NCBI GenBank assembly: GCA_030765065.1
Contig: CM060987.1
Coordinates: 76,933,833 to 76,997,832, forward strand
DNA length: 64,000 nucleotides
Reading direction: 5' to 3'
DNA from: Deroplatys truncata
Lineage: Eukaryota > Arthropoda > Insecta > Mantodea > Mantidae
The notes beneath the pieces were generated by a model. The model did not search any database and was not told the DNA's origin. It saw only the letters and a program-made list of their open reading frames with translations. The translations under genes and the position numbers were made by a program. Shown piece after piece: positions 36,038-46,900 of this stretch; position 1 is the stretch's first letter; each line of letters begins with the position of its first letter.

Positions 36038-36391
36038 TTAACTGTATATTTATAAAACATTGTTGTGAAGCAAATTGATTATATTTTCAAAACTACAAAA
36101 AAGCACCTATCTCCCAAGTGTGACACAAAGACTTGCGTTCGCTTTACTTTAATCATCTGTTTCTTCTTTTTCCTTTTTAACATTTACATATTTAGTGTTT
36201 TTGTTTACATCTTCTGGAACTTGGTTTTTCTACATTCTGTGATTGCAGGACAAACAAAATAAAGAATACTTTCAGCACTGCTCCTCCCGCAGTAATAACT
36301 ACAGTAAGCAGAACGGCAAACATTCGACCCTTATTTATAAAAATTGACTATTGGGGTAAATAACATAAAACTGGCTTTTTCAAAATAAATT
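36038..36391. other. AT-rich flank of the palindromic element
   Basis: No feature except a 65-codon frame (36065-36262) without motifs. It represents the left host flank of the large palindrome. Confidence 0.4.
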
Positions 36392-36397
36392 AATATT
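36392..36397. repeat. Left 6 bp target-site duplication (AATATT)
   Basis: AATATT precedes the element end AGTAGGATATATAGG and is repeated directly after its right end at 53529-53534. Since AATATT is its own inverse, it also looks like part of the palindrome. Confidence 0.65.
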
Positions 36398-37660
36398 AGT
36401 AGGATATATAGGAGAGAGCTGGGCCACTTTTTTGCGTTTATATGGGAAAGGATAGGAAAAACGAGGCTGGATGGGGTGGTTCAAGGAGGAAAATGCGTTT
36501 ATATGGGAGAGATAGGGAATACGACGACTGATACTATGCTAAAGAGGGTTGAAGGAGGGAAATACGTTTATATGGAAGAAATAGTAGAGAGGTGTTAGGC
36601 TAGGAGGGTTTAAGTATGCGTTTATAAGGAGAGACGAGAAAACGGAGAGAGATCCTATGTTAGGATACACAGGTGTTAAAGTTAGGTTAGATAGGAAACC
36701 AAAGAGATACTCAGCTAGACAGGGGACAGGAGAGGAATGCGCTTTATGAGCGGTAGAGGATACGGAAAGTGGTGTTAGGCTAGACAGAGGTTGAGAGTAG
36801 AGTATGCGTTTATATGTTTGAGAAGTATAGGAACAGGAAGAGGGTGCTAGGCTAGATAGAGGTTGAGGAGTAGAGTATAGGTTATATGAGAGGTATAGGA
36901 AAACGAGGGGAGGTGTTAGGCTAGACAGAGGCTGAGTAATGTATGGTTTATATGAGCGGTATAGGAAAACGATGAGAGGTGTTAGACTAGACAGGGCTTG
37001 AAACGTAGTGCATGGTTTATATGAGAGATATAGGAAAACGAGGAAAGGTGTTAGGCTAGACAGAAGTCGAGGAGTAGAGTATGGTTTATATCAGAAGTAT
37101 AGGAAAACGAGGAGAGGTATTAGGTTAGGAGAATTGAGTTTGTGTTTATAAGGAGAGACGAGAAAAAGGAGAGAGATCCTATGCTAGGATAGACAGGTGT
37201 TAAAGTTAGGTTAGATAGGAAACCAAGGAGTGATACTCAGCTAGAGGGGGGGCAGGAAGGAATGAGCTTTTGAGAGGTAGGGGATACGGGGAGTGGTGTT
37301 AGGCTAGACAGGGCTTGAAACGTAGGGCATGGTTTATATGTATGAGAAGTATAGGAACAGGAAGAGGGGTGCTAGGCTAGACAGAGGTTGAGGAGTAGAG
37401 TATAGTTTATATGAGAGGTATAGGAAAACGAGGAGAGGAGTTAGACTAAACAGAGGTCGAGGAGCAGAGTATGGTTTATGTGAGAGTCATAGGTAAACGA
37501 GAGAGGCGTTAGGCTAGACAGAGCTAGAGGAGTAGAGAATGGTTTATATGAGAGGTATAGGAACAGGAGGAGAGGTGTTAGGCTAGACAGGTAGTGTAGC
37601 AGTAGGAATATGGACTTATATACAGGAGAGATAGGGAATAGGAGGTGCTAGACTTGAAAG
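36398..37660. repeat. Left subterminal repeat block, purine-rich on the plus strand
   Basis: About a dozen degenerate units of 60-70 bp contain TATAGGAAAACGAGGAGAGG, then GTGTTAGGCTAGACAGAGG, then a GGAGTAGAGTATGGTTTATA stretch. GTGTTAGGCTAGACAG variants begin near 36592, 36770, 36847, 36915, 37049, 37298, 37369, 37507 and 37576. A larger segment (about 36650-36780) is repeated near 37165-37310, both with AGATCCTATG and GTTAGGTTAGATAGGAAACC. Confidence 0.85.
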
Positions 37661-37734
37661 CGACTTTAGACGTGAACTTAGTGGAAAACTGTTTCATGTC
37701 AATGTTCTAGACATGCCCATCACGTAACCTATTC

Positions 37735-37925
37735 AGGGAAAAGGTGACTCGTTCAGGGGAAAAAGGAGGCCCACAAAGGGAAAAAGTTGACTAGCAAAGG
37801 GAAAAACGTGACCAGTAAAGGGAAAAATGTCACCAGCAAAGGGGAAAATGTGACCAGCAAAGGGAAAAAGGTGAGCCATAAAGGGAAAAAGATGACCTGC
37901 AACGGGAAAAGCTAACCCACTAACA
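37735..37925. repeat. Nine 21 bp repeats, left arm
   Basis: Units follow GGGAAAAAGGTGACCAGCAAA with substitutions, tandemly and without spacers. The period is 21 bp with one or two units of 22. Confidence 0.9.
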
Positions 37926-37929
37926 CTAA

Positions 37930-39005
37930 AAGGTAAGTAATTCAGGTAGTATTGCGAGAGGCTGACTGGATCATAGCAGGGTATGATTTCACAGGTAATT
38001 CAGCTAGTATCGTATGTATTTAGGCTAATTCGTCTAATAACACAGGATAGATTCCAGATGCTAACTGCATCATGGCTCTGCATGATTTCACAGATAATTC
38101 AGCTAGTATCGTAGGTATTTAGGCTAATTCAGCTAGTATCACAAGAGGATAGATTCTAGGGTTGGGTATAGCATAGTTTCATATTTCACAGGTAATTCAG
38201 GTAGTATCACGGGTGCTCGTGCTAATTTAGAGCAGGAATTCGTATCAGAGCTAGTTAAGGTAATTTCACATGATTCGGGTAGTATCACAGGTATTTAAAT
38301 CATTTTCACAGTCAATTCAGCTAGTATCTTGAGCATTTAAGCTAATTCAGCTAGTATCACAGGAGGCTAGATTCCAGAGGCTAACTGCATCATAGCTATG
38401 CATGATTTCACAGCTAATTCAGCTAGTATCGTAGGTATTTAGGCTAATTCAGCTAGTATCACAGGATGTTAGATTCCAGGGTTGGGTATAGCATAGTTTT
38501 ATATTTCACAGGTAATTCAGAGGGTATCGTAGGTATTTAGGATAATTCAAGTAACATAGGTGTTTAGAGTAATTAAGCAAGCATTACAGGAGGGTAGGTT
38601 CCAGGGGTTGGTTATAGCCTAGTTTCGTATTTTACAGATAGTTCAGGTAATATCGTAAGTATTTGGGTAATCAGCATAGTTTCACAGATGCTCGTGATAA
38701 TTTTGATCAGAGATTTGTATCACAGCTATTTAAGGTAAGTGCAGGTGATTCAGGTTGTATCAATGGTATTTGTGTCATTTTAACAGGTAATTCAGATAGT
38801 GTCTAGGTATTTGGGCAATTCAAGCATCATAGGTGTTTAGAGTAACTCAGCTAGTATCACAGGAGGCTAGATTCAATGATCAGGGTTTCGTATCAGAGCT
38901 ATTTAATGTAATTTCACTTGATTCGAGTAGTATCACAGGTATTTAAGTCATTTAACGGGCAATTCAACCAGTATCACAGGTACTCATGGTAATATAGAGA
39001 GTAAT
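37930..39005. repeat. Left inner repeat block with 320 bp higher-order units
   Basis: The phrase AATTCAGCTAGTATCACAGG, alternating with GTAGGTATTTAGGCT, recurs every 30-40 bp. A larger pattern repeats: CTAACTGCATCAT at 38061 recurs at 38381 (320 bp), each followed by GCATGATTTCACAG and later GGGTTGGGTATAGCATAG. Confidence 0.85.
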
Positions 39006-39162
39006 TAAATTATAAAACATTTCTCATCCAACGTTACAACAATTTATATACTTTTTTTCTAAATCTTACAAACTTATTATATGTTAAACAGTTATTGTAC
39101 GATGCGGAGAGGGATAAACTGCATATTGGTTCACAAATTGAAAAGCTTTACGTCAACATACC

Positions 39163-39168
39163 TTTATT
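39163..39168 (-). terminator. Polyadenylation signal of the left polymerase gene
   Basis: TTTATT on the plus strand is AATAAA on the gene strand, about 205 bases after the stop codon. It mirrors 50759-50764. Confidence 0.5.
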
Positions 39169-39372
39169 TTAGTTAGGTGTAGATGTCTCTCCCCTTTTAT
39201 CTAGGCTTGAGACTAGCACTAGGATTGCTCCTAATGGCAGGGTTACCACCTTCCCTTCCATCTTCTTCTTTCTTCATCAGGCGTCAGCTATCTGCATATA
39301 CAGCACACAGATAACCTTCTTTTTTAAGATTGTAGACTCACGATAAAATCTTTATCTTTAACTTACATTCTT

Positions 39373-42300
39373 TTAAGCACTGTTTGTAATGGCGTAATGT
39401 CCATACGCATATGTCGTTATCCCATCCTCAGCAATAATTCTTTTATCATCAAACGGAGTCAATGCAATTTTATTCACTTGCACTGTAGCAAGAGCATGCT
39501 TTCGTGATAGGATCAGATTCATAGGTGTTCTGATGATTTCACAGGTTTTAAGACAGTCTGTATAGCTGTCAAACGAAATGTACTGCTTAATAGCGCTACG
39601 TTTTATACCTTTAATCTTTTTTATCATTGACCCTTGAATATCTAAGGCATACATCTTAGGACGTAGTCCAACAAAGCGTAGGATGATTTTGCTATTAGCC
39701 TCATCTTTAAATTTTCCCAATACCTTTTTGTTCTGAGTAGAGTAACATATATGGTTGGCAGGGTAATCAGCTGTATCGAGATGCTCAAGAAAACGTAGCT
39801 TGTCCTGGTACACATCTTCAGTTGTTACACGATGAATGAACGAATCAGTGTCCATATACATAAGCTTCAGCTTTTTAGCTCCATAATAAGGCAACAAAAC
39901 ATCGTAATGATAGTTATACATTAATGTCTTGGAGATGTCCAACACACTCATACCAATGTATATAGGCTTGTTGAATACAATCTGACGAGAGGCCATATGT
40001 ACAGCAGCTAGATTATCAGCATATATCGTCCTGTCGATAAACGTAGGCTTGGCGATCAGCTTCTCTAGAGTTTTTTCATTGGTCACCAGTCGTATATCCA
40101 TGCGGTTACGCAGGTTCTCCATAGTTTTTCCAAACATAGCGTTGTTAAAGAGCTTGTAGAGATCCTTCTCGAAATCATTTGCAGCTTGTTGTCGTAGCCT
40201 GTTGTTAAATTCCACATAAGGTTTCAACCACTGAGACTGTCGGAATTGTAGCACACGATGGATTTTTGTTAGTCGTAGTCCATGACTAAGAGCTTGCTTC
40301 AAAGCCATGTAATGCACTACATACTTCTTTCGAGGTCCAAGATGAGGTATCAGTTTCTTTGTAGATGATTCCAATGGTTTCATACACTCTGGCAGGAAAG
40401 GTAGATCGTTGTGTAGATCGTGAAGTTCAGCAGGATACTCGATGTCAACTTCTAATATGTACCCATGAGGATCATCTTCTTGTAGTGTTTCTAAGTTGAT
40501 TTCTTCAGGTGACACCCACTGAAATCCAGCAAAAGGAAGAGCGTGACACATTGCCCACCCATATTGGTTATTAGCGTCCTCGTATGTGATAAATTGGGTT
40601 GGTCTCGTCGGATCAAACTTCTCCATATAAGTGTTATTAGCCTCAGCATACCGATGAGAAACTTGGCATAAACCTCCTCTTATACCTGATTCCACCATGA
40701 GTAATTGATCATAATCTTGTAACAGCTCTAACTTAATTCCAGTATACAGTAACATGGCGTCCCATGTAAGACCTGGAGAGGTAAAATAATGGGCAGGATC
40801 AACTTTGTGTGTTTTAAGGGTTTGCTCTCTGAACGTCTCAAAGACATCAGCTAGAAGAAGTACATCCGAAGTTAAGTAGAGATCGCTGTACTCTCCCAGG
40901 TTTCTCACATTGAACAGCTCCCATACATTTCTAGCATGATCGTAGTCAGTATCAGTAATTTCTTCTTCATTTAATCTATTGTAGAAGGAGTCCTTAGGAG
41001 GCAAGCAGGTCTCGTTCAGGGCATCCCATGACGTAACAAAATCATATGGAAATACACCCTTACGGGTCATCAACTTCAATTTGTCTTCTCCAAAGTACTT
41101 TAGCGTTTCAGGATACGAGGTTAGATTTTTTACCAACTTATCCAAGCTTGTACTGAGGAATCGGAAGCTATCCACAAATCGAAGCTTTATATCTCCTACA
41201 TACTTGGTGAATGAGATATAGCTTTCTTCAGAGTTAGGAATTACCTCCACACGTTCACTTGTGCACCCCAGCTCCTTTACAATGAAATGCGAGTCATATC
41301 CGCTAAGGTTATGCATGAAGACTGGTATATATTTAGGTGTTTTACAGGCTAAATTACATTCATTATGAAGACTTCCACGATATTCACCGCTGATGTGATC
41401 ATGGTCGCGTACTTTATAGTTCTCTTCTGTAAAGGGTTTTCCACACAAGTAGCATGCTGAAGAAGACTCAAAATCCTTTTGCTGTTGATCCGTAAGTTTC
41501 AGAGGCTTAGCAGATTTGTATATATTACCAATCATTTCTGCAAGAGATGTAAGGTACAGCATAAACTTCTGAGCAGCATCAGCACCACGATACACATAGG
41601 GTTGCTTAGGAAGACCAGTTTCGAGATGTTCAACACTGGATGTAGGCTTCACGTAAACACAGAAGCTCATTGGTGTGTGCTCTTGATAAGGGGTTGTATA
41701 GGAAGTTTCAGGATTGGGTATACACGTTTGGCATGGAGTGAGAATACTCTCAAAATCAGCATAGATGACATAAGGTACTTTCAGCATCCTCTCAACATTT
41801 TTAAACTGAACAATTGATTTCTCCTTGGTAGGCATAACTACCCTCGCAACACCATGTTGAATACAGAAGGCTACATGTTCTTGCAGTTTTTCCTGTCCAC
41901 TTCGTCCATATCGATCATCAAAATGTGTAAAGCAGCGCTTACAAGTATAAACCCGTCCATTATGGTTAGTTTTCTGGCGTCGAACGAGTTTCTCAAAATT
42001 CTTTATATACACGTAGTGATGTTTTCCACTGATGTCATTCAATAGTAGCAGGTCGCGATGTTCAGCTAGTTCAATGTCAGCAACCTTTATTGGATACACT
42101 TCATGCTTCTCATCCAGCCCGAAAACGTTAATGGATATCTTGTTAAACTTCTCAAATTTAGGTATTTGAGAAAGTGGAGTAGGGTAGGAAACACAGCTGA
42201 AGTCGTACTTGTCTTGAAGTTCTTTGTATTTGCTGACGCGTTGAGGCTTGATGCTCACGAATTTGGCCAGTATAGAGTACATGAAACATTTCTCGTCGCT

Positions 42301-43026
42301 AAAGTTCTGGATGTTTATACATGCTTTCCTTGCTTCAACAGCTGACGGTAGCGGTATGTAGCTACTTCCTCGTAACGGGTTGTACTTGTTGATACGAAGT
42401 CGAACTCCTTCCACAGCAAGCAAAGCCCAGCTGCTACCCTTAAGCTGAGACTCCTCCATTTCAGTCACCAATTTCTTGAATTTCACTTCCATCGTTGAGT
42501 CCAGATCAGTTTCCAGGAAAACAGCTTGATTCCGTGTTTTAAATGTTTTGTCACAGGTTTCTCCAATACTGTTAACAAATCGACACTCAGCCAGCAGATT
42601 AATTTTAACACTCTTATGAATGCTAAGCTCTTTATGCACAGCATGGATTATACGTTGTTTTGCCTCTTGCAGATACATATTTAGGTCCTTAGCTGATTCG
42701 CATCGTATAAAATACGATTTCAATCGTCCTTCGAATGAAGTTTCGTATTCTTTCATATCGCAGTCCTCCATTGTTGACAGCAACTGATGTTTAGTTGGCT
42801 CCAATCTTCTTTTCTTCTGAGGGCTGCTTATTTCACATATATCTTCGTGTCGCTGTCCCTTATAACCATCTTTGAAGGTTACATTACAATGTTTACATTT
42901 GAAGAGCTTCTTACAGCTCATCTCGTGTCTTCTCTTGTCATAACCTCGGAGGAACTTCTTCCCACATTTTCCGCATGCATATCCAGTAGCGCTTGGAATA
43001 ATATCCTTATACGCTGAGTTATTCAT
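39373..43026 (-). CDS. Protein-primed type family B DNA polymerase (Polinton-like), left copy
   Basis: Predicted product of 1217 residues, identical to the right-arm copy. It would replicate linear DNA of the element using 3'-5' exonuclease and polymerase activities. Two C2HC zinc fingers (C18, C21, H34, C38 and C44, C47, H60, C64) are followed by basic KKRR. Exonuclease motifs are YADFES (D424, E426), HNLSGYDSHF (D578) and YLTSD (Y717, D721). Between the first two is an endonuclease VII/HNH-like treble clef: C525, C528, H542-D543-H544, H554, C557. Polymerase motifs are DANNQYG (from D817), KLFNNAMFGK (958-967) and YMDTDS (D1059, D1061). The ATG is the first after the predicted initiator. It is uninterrupted, and the gene runs outward from the palindrome centre. 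Nuclear action is inferred from the element being integrated. Confidence 0.9.
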   Translation of the reverse strand: MNNSAYKDIIPSATGYACGKCGKKFLRGYDKRRHEMSCKKLFKCKHCNVTFKDGYKGQRHEDICEISSPQKKRRLEPTKHQLLSTMEDCDMKEYETSFEGRLKSYFIRCESAKDLNMYLQEAKQRIIHAVHKELSIHKSVKINLLAECRFVNSIGETCDKTFKTRNQAVFLETDLDSTMEVKFKKLVTEMEESQLKGSSWALLAVEGVRLRINKYNPLRGSSYIPLPSAVEARKACINIQNFSDEKCFMYSILAKFVSIKPQRVSKYKELQDKYDFSCVSYPTPLSQIPKFEKFNKISINVFGLDEKHEVYPIKVADIELAEHRDLLLLNDISGKHHYVYIKNFEKLVRRQKTNHNGRVYTCKRCFTHFDDRYGRSGQEKLQEHVAFCIQHGVARVVMPTKEKSIVQFKNVERMLKVPYVIYADFESILTPCQTCIPNPETSYTTPYQEHTPMSFCVYVKPTSSVEHLETGLPKQPYVYRGADAAQKFMLYLTSLAEMIGNIYKSAKPLKLTDQQQKDFESSSACYLCGKPFTEENYKVRDHDHISGEYRGSLHNECNLACKTPKYIPVFMHNLSGYDSHFIVKELGCTSERVEVIPNSEESYISFTKYVGDIKLRFVDSFRFLSTSLDKLVKNLTSYPETLKYFGEDKLKLMTRKGVFPYDFVTSWDALNETCLPPKDSFYNRLNEEEITDTDYDHARNVWELFNVRNLGEYSDLYLTSDVLLLADVFETFREQTLKTHKVDPAHYFTSPGLTWDAMLLYTGIKLELLQDYDQLLMVESGIRGGLCQVSHRYAEANNTYMEKFDPTRPTQFITYEDANNQYGWAMCHALPFAGFQWVSPEEINLETLQEDDPHGYILEVDIEYPAELHDLHNDLPFLPECMKPLESSTKKLIPHLGPRKKYVVHYMALKQALSHGLRLTKIHRVLQFRQSQWLKPYVEFNNRLRQQAANDFEKDLYKLFNNAMFGKTMENLRNRMDIRLVTNEKTLEKLIAKPTFIDRTIYADNLAAVHMASRQIVFNKPIYIGMSVLDISKTLMYNYHYDVLLPYYGAKKLKLMYMDTDSFIHRVTTEDVYQDKLRFLEHLDTADYPANHICYSTQNKKVLGKFKDEANSKIILRFVGLRPKMYALDIQGSMIKKIKGIKRSAIKQYISFDSYTDCLKTCEIIRTPMNLILSRKHALATVQVNKIALTPFDDKRIIAEDGITTYAYGHYAITNSA

Positions 43027-43156
43027 CTTTATTCTTGATGTAATAACGTATTAATCACTGATCAATGAAATGTAGACCTCTTCACCTTGACACCACTTTA
43101 GAAAGCTGATTATTCTTGGAGAGAACACGATGTTAACACCTCAAGACTAATTAGCA

Positions 43157-43192
43157 CAATGAAGTCCAATGCCCTAGATCACCATATTTATA
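43157..43192 (-). promoter_or_regulatory. Core promoter of the left polymerase gene
   Basis: On the gene strand TATAAA (43192-43187) is followed at 30 bases by TTCATTG with an arthropod-type initiator TCATT (43162-43158). The spacing is right for a TATA/initiator pair and gives a leader of about 134 nt without upstream ATG. It mirrors 46735-46770. Confidence 0.6.
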
Positions 43193-43689
43193 GAGGGAGC
43201 ACGAACCTTTTTAGATCAATCATAAACTCGCTCCATAACCACCTGTATATGATCGCTCAACGTGTACTAACCCCCCAGCCATATAACCTCAAGTCTAGAG
43301 ACAGGATGTTTATGACGTCACACCCAGAGACAGGATGTCTGGCAGCATCAAACACGTTTAAACTCGTCTCATAACTACCTGCTTATGCTGTCACACCAGC
43401 AAGAGAAGTATTCCCACACGCTCATTCAGACATATATTTCAAATTCAAGCCCACCACCACCATCACCACCTATTGTACCAAGGTTAATTCAAGCTGTATT
43501 ATCACAATACTTAAAAGTAAAAGCTTAAAAGGAAACCTAGAAGATTTTCCCCCTTATTTACTTAATTATTTCATGTTTTTATTCCCTTTTCAATTCTTCC
43601 TTTCCATCTTCTCACAGAAAGACCATTACATTTCACTACAATCACGAGAAAAGCAATTTTTCCAGTTACACAGATTCTAAGCTTCTAAA

Positions 43690-44830
43690 TCGAACCCGGC
43701 AATACTTTAATAAATGTATTTTAGCTCCCCAATATCAGCATCTACCATTTAATCTTTACTCGAACCTGATATGATCCATAAGCTTGAAGATATATGAAAT
43801 CAACCTTCAGGATTCGATCTAAGTACTTTAAAGTAATTTTTGTCACGATAACGATATTTAAGGACTAGATACTCTGTTTACGCTTACCTCGACATGTCTA
43901 TCTAAATTAAATTACGAGTTATTAAATGTTTGCAAGTAAATTTCATTGAATCGGTATTCGAACCCAGAACACCAGGAACAAACTAATTTATAATATTAGT
44001 CTGACATGTTAAACAAAGTTGTATGCAGTTACATCATCGATCTAGGTGATATATTCTAGTGTACAGAGGAAAATTAAGGAAGTCATTAAAAGATGGGGAA
44101 TCGAACCAAGCACAACTGATTGACAATTATATACAGTATTAATTACCCCTCATAGGAGCTATCAATCATGCTTTGCTGCACTCCTCTACCTTACTTAGTT
44201 CCCGAGATAATGAAAATTTAAAAATTAAGGATCGAACCCAGGACGTCAGGTATCTAATTACACATTTACAAGATACTACCTAATAACATAAACGCAATAA
44301 AGTTTATTTGCCGTCTTTATCTTAATTGGTTTAGGAGTTATTAAATTTATAAGTAAATTCCATCGAATCAGTATTCGAACCCAGAACACCAAGAACAAAA
44401 TAATTTACAATATGAGTTTGGTATGCTTAAAGGTGCTGTATGTAGTTACAGCATCAATGTAGCTGATATTTTCTAGAGTATAGAGTAAAATTAAGGAAGT
44501 CATTAAAAAATCGGGATTCGAACTAGGGACAACTGATTGGAAATTATATACAGTATTAATTATCCATTATAACAGCTATCAATCATGCTTTGGTCCATTC
44601 CTCTAGCTTTCTTAGTTTCCGAGATAATGGAGTTTTTAAAATTAAGGGTCGAACCCAGGACACCAGGTACCAAAATATACATCCACAAGAAACTATCTAA
44701 TGACATTAATGTAATAAAGTTTATTTTACGTCTTTATCTTAATTAGTCTCTGAGTTATTAGAAGATGAATTTGCATTCACTCCTAGGATTCGAACCCAGG
44801 CATCCCGGTCAACTTGCAACAATGTCCTAA
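43690..44830 (-). repeat. Ladder of tRNA B-box-like motifs, left arm
   Basis: On the minus strand GGTTCGAATCC-like motifs occur at intervals of 131-145 bp, as the inverse of the set described in the right arm. The innermost lies at 44786-44796. Intervening sequence is AT-rich with repeated TAATTAAGATAAAGACG-like phrases. No complete tRNA fold is evident. Confidence 0.75.
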
Positions 44831-44928
44831 TGACGCGGCGCATTCCAAAGAATTGACTAGTTTTTATCCCAATGTTCTATCTCTTGTCATTCAGGAGATA
44901 TAAGCGATTAAACAGTAGAGATAATATG

Positions 44929-44998
44929 TATGTTTGAGCGCACAGAGAGATGCCGACATCTGATAAAGTTCTTTTGATCTATGCCGGCAAGCTCCGCC
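44929..44998. other. Unique 70 bp spacer at the palindrome centre
   Basis: Sequence between the inner ends of the arms (ATAATATG at 44921-44928 and its inverse CATATTAT at 44999-45006). It is less AT-rich than its surroundings, contains two GATGCCG/ATGCCGG-like words, has no open frame and is the only part of the element present once. Confidence 0.9.
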
Positions 44999-45096
44999 CA
45001 TATTATCTCTACTGTTTAATCGCTTATATCTCCTGAATGACAAGAGATAGAACATTGGGATAAAAACTAATCAATTCTTTGGAATGCGCCGCGTCA

Positions 45097-46237
45097 TTAG
45101 GACATTGTTGCAAGTTGACCGGGATGCCTGGGTTCGAATCCTAGGAGTGAATGCAAATTCATCTTCTAATAACTCAGAGACTAATTAAGATAAAGACGTA
45201 AAATAAACTTTATTACATTAATGTCATTAGATAGTTTCTTGTGGATGTATATTTTGGTACCTGGTGTCCTGGGTTCGATCCTTAATTTTAAAAACTCCAT
45301 TATCTCGGAAACTAAGAAAGCTAGAGGAATGGACCAAAGCATGATTGATAGCTGTTATAATGGATAATTAATACTGTATATAATTTCCAATCAGTTGTCC
45401 CTAGTTCGAATCCCGATTTTTTAATGACTTCCTTAATTTTACTCTATACTCTAGAAAATATCAGCTACATTGATGCTGTAACTACATACAGCACCTTTAA
45501 GCATACCAAACTCATATTGTAAATTATTTTGTTCTTGGTGTTCTGGGTTCGAATACTGATTCGATGGAATTTACTTATAAATTTAATAACTCCTAAACCA
45601 ATTAAGATAAAGACGGCAAATAAACTTTATTGCGTTTATGTTATTAGGTAGTATCTTGTAAATGTGTAATTAGATACCTGACGTCCTGGGTTCGATCCTT
45701 AATTTTTAAATTTTCATTATCTCGGGAACTAAGTAAGGTAGAGGAGTGCAGCAAAGCATGATTGATAGCTCCTATGAGGGGTAATTAATACTGTATATAA
45801 TTGTCAATCAGTTGTGCTTGGTTCGATTCCCCATCTTTTAATGACTTCCTTAATTTTCCTCTGTACACTAGAATATATCACCTAGATCGATGATGTAACT
45901 GCATACAACTTTGTTTAACATGTCAGACTAATATTATAAATTAGTTTGTTCCTGGTGTTCTGGGTTCGAATACCGATTCAATGAAATTTACTTGCAAACA
46001 TTTAATAACTCGTAATTTAATTTAGATAGACATGTCGAGGTAAGCGTAAACAGAGTATCTAGTCCTTAAATATCGTTATCGTGACAAAAATTACTTTAAA
46101 GTACTTAGATCGAATCCTGAAGGGTGATTTCATATATCTTCAAGCTTATGGATCATATCAGGTTCGAGTAAAGATTAAATGGTAGATGCTGATATTGGGG
46201 AGCTAAAATACATTTATTAAAGTATTGCCGGGTTCGA
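45097..46237 (+). repeat. Ladder of tRNA B-box-like motifs, right arm
   Basis: Motifs begin at 45131 (GGTTCGAATCC), 45272 (GGTTCGATCC), 45403 (AGTTCGAATCC), 45546 (GGTTCGAATAC), 45689 (GGTTCGATCC), 45820 (GGTTCGATTCC), 45963 (GGTTCGAATACC) and 46108 (AGATCGAATCC), with further ones at 46161 and 46231. The set 45272/45403/45546 repeats exactly 417 bp later at 45689/45820/45963. Only the innermost one (45131) sits in a perfect T-arm-like stem (CTGGG with CCTAG). Upstream segments such as GTCATTAGGACATTG resemble decayed D-arms. A tRNA-derived origin is inferred; transcription by Pol III is unproven. Confidence 0.75.
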
Positions 46238-46734
46238 TTTAGAAGCTTAGAATCTGTGTAACTGGAAAAATTGCTTTTCTCGTGATTGTAGTGAAATGTA
46301 ATGGTCTTTCTGTGAGAAGATGGAAAGGAAGAATTGAAAAGGGAATAAAAACATGAAATAATTAAGTAAATAAGGGGGAAAATCTTCTAGGTTTCCTTTT
46401 AAGCTTTTACTTTTAAGTATTGTGATAATACAGCTTGAATTAACCTTGGTACAATAGGTGGTGATGGTGGTGGTGGGCTTGAATTTGAAATATATGTCTG
46501 AATGAGCGTGTGGGAATACTTCTCTTGCTGGTGTGACAGCATAAGCAGGTAGTTATGAGACGAGTTTAAACGTGTTTGATGCTGCCAGACATCCTGTCTC
46601 TGGGTGTGACGTCATAAACATCCTGTCTCTAGACTTGAGGTTATATGGCTGGGGGGTTAGTACACGTTGAGCGATCATATACAGGTGGTTATGGAGCGAG
46701 TTTATGATTGATCTAAAAAGGTTCGTGCTCCCTC

Positions 46735-46770
46735 TATAAATATGGTGATCTAGGGCATTGGACTTCATTG
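46735..46770 (+). promoter_or_regulatory. Core promoter of the right polymerase gene
   Basis: TATAAA (46735-46740) is followed by TCATTG (46765-46770), whose A at 46767 is 32 bases after the first T of the TATA box. This fits an arthropod TATA-plus-initiator promoter. The predicted leader (46767-46900) has no ATG before the gene start at 46901 (context AAAGATGAAT). Confidence 0.6.
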
Positions 46771-46900
46771 TGCTAATTAGTCTTGAGGTGTTAACATCGT
46801 GTTCTCTCCAAGAATAATCAGCTTTCTAAAGTGGTGTCAAGGTGAAGAGGTCTACATTTCATTGATCAGTGATTAATACGTTATTACATCAAGAATAAAG

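Noticed and set aside
37735..37925. The regularly spaced 21 bp repeats as a CRISPR-like array
   Set aside because: The units are directly adjacent with no variable spacers, no cas genes are present, and the context is a eukaryotic mobile element.
41479..43374. Open frames antisense to the left polymerase gene and over its promoter
   Set aside because: They are shadows of the gene on the opposite strand and recur in mirror form in the right arm (46553-48448), with no motif.
43690..46237. Individual B-box motifs as functional tRNA genes
   Set aside because: No unit shows a complete cloverleaf; only the innermost has a paired T-arm and the acceptor stems are absent.
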